DNA from: Scleromatobacter sp045810265
GTDB lineage: Bacteria > Pseudomonadota > Gammaproteobacteria > Burkholderiales > Burkholderiaceae_C
Assembly (NCBI GenBank): GCA_045810265.1
Contig: JBJMWF010000428.1
Location: 1-5,472, forward strand
DNA: 5,472 nucleotides
Reading direction: 5' to 3'
Position 1 is the first letter of the stretch, and each line of letters opens with the position of its first letter. Below the pieces are notes generated by a model, which was not told the origin of the DNA, did no database searches, and was given only the letters and a program-made list of their open reading frames with translations. The translations under genes were made by a program, and so were the position numbers. This document shows positions 5,208 through 5,472 of this stretch, one piece after another.

Positions 5208-5472
5208 TCACAGCCCCGCGTTCTTCAGCCGGTTGGCCTGGTTGCGGAACAGGCTCTTGGGATCGACCTCGAACCAGTTGACGATGCCGGCGGTCTGGTT
5301 GACCTCGTCCAGATGGTTCATGCCATAGTCGTCGCGGATCACGGTGCCCAGATGGCTGCTGCAGGAACCGACCAGCCCGTCGTTCTTGGCGCCGCTGTAG
5401 ACGAGCGCGGTCAGCGCCAGCGCCGGATCGAGCGGATCGAGCGCGTTGGTGTAGGGTTGCGCCCCGCTCCAC
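5208..5472 (-). CDS. triacylglycerol lipase, class I (foldase-dependent), C-terminal 87 residues
   Basis: This partial gene runs off the right edge; only the last 87 codons are present, and the frame has no start codon in the window. The enzyme hydrolyses ester bonds of triglycerides and is secreted. Numbered by the Burkholderia mature lipases, NDGLVGSC holds the catalytic Asp (D264) and the disulfide Cys (C270), and MNHLDEVNQ holds the catalytic His (H286) and a calcium-binding Asp (D288); the spacing between these four residues matches the family exactly. The LDP near residue 12 of the fragment probably supplies the other calcium ligand (D242). The C-terminus NQANRLKNAGL is the family ending. 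The nucleophile Ser, signal peptide and N-terminal half lie outside the window. It directly precedes its foldase (1-nt gap, TGAGATG), the standard lipase-foldase operon. Confidence 0.92.
   Translation of the reverse strand, partial: WSGAQPYTNALDPLDPALALTALVYSGAKNDGLVGSCSSHLGTVIRDDYGMNHLDEVNQTAGIVNWFEVDPKSLFRNQANRLKNAGL

Overview
High-GC bacterial DNA whose protein matches point to a betaproteobacterium. Burkholderiales, perhaps Alcaligenaceae-like, is my best guess; this is inference from QueD, lipase and foldase resemblance, not from a search. The window holds six protein genes and no RNA gene, insertion sequence or CRISPR array that I can see.

Layout. A plus-strand queD gene (queuosine precursor synthesis) occupies 19-471 and ends at a strong hairpin (471-502). 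The hairpin is shared with five minus-strand genes that converge on it. Read in their own direction from the right edge, these are: the C-terminal end of a secreted class I triacylglycerol lipase (5208-5472, cut by the window edge); its membrane-anchored lipase foldase (4244-5206, 1 nt after the lipase stop); a metallo-beta-lactamase-fold hydrolase (3300-4181); an MFS transporter with a strong ribosome binding site (1988-3202); and a 439-residue Gly/Gln/Ser/Tyr-rich low-complexity protein (516-1835).

How the genes fit together. Lipase and foldase form the classic obligate pair: the foldase anchors in the inner membrane and folds the lipase in the periplasm before type II secretion. The hydrolase follows after 62 nt with no visible terminator, so it may be co-transcribed. 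The transporter and the low-complexity gene each have their own upstream gap (97 and 152 bp) and may be separate units. Nothing links queD functionally to the rest.

The most unusual item is the low-complexity protein. Its N-terminal 300 residues are about one third Gly, carry 21 Tyr and 11 Phe spaced among Gly/Ser/Gln, have 19 Arg but no Lys and no Cys, and contain three RGG triplets. That composition recalls eukaryotic FUS/FET-type phase-separating domains. A compact segment of three 15-residue repeats carrying D-[YF]-x-x-W-R follows, then an aromatic-free Ser/Gly/Thr/Ala tail. I know of no assigned function for it.
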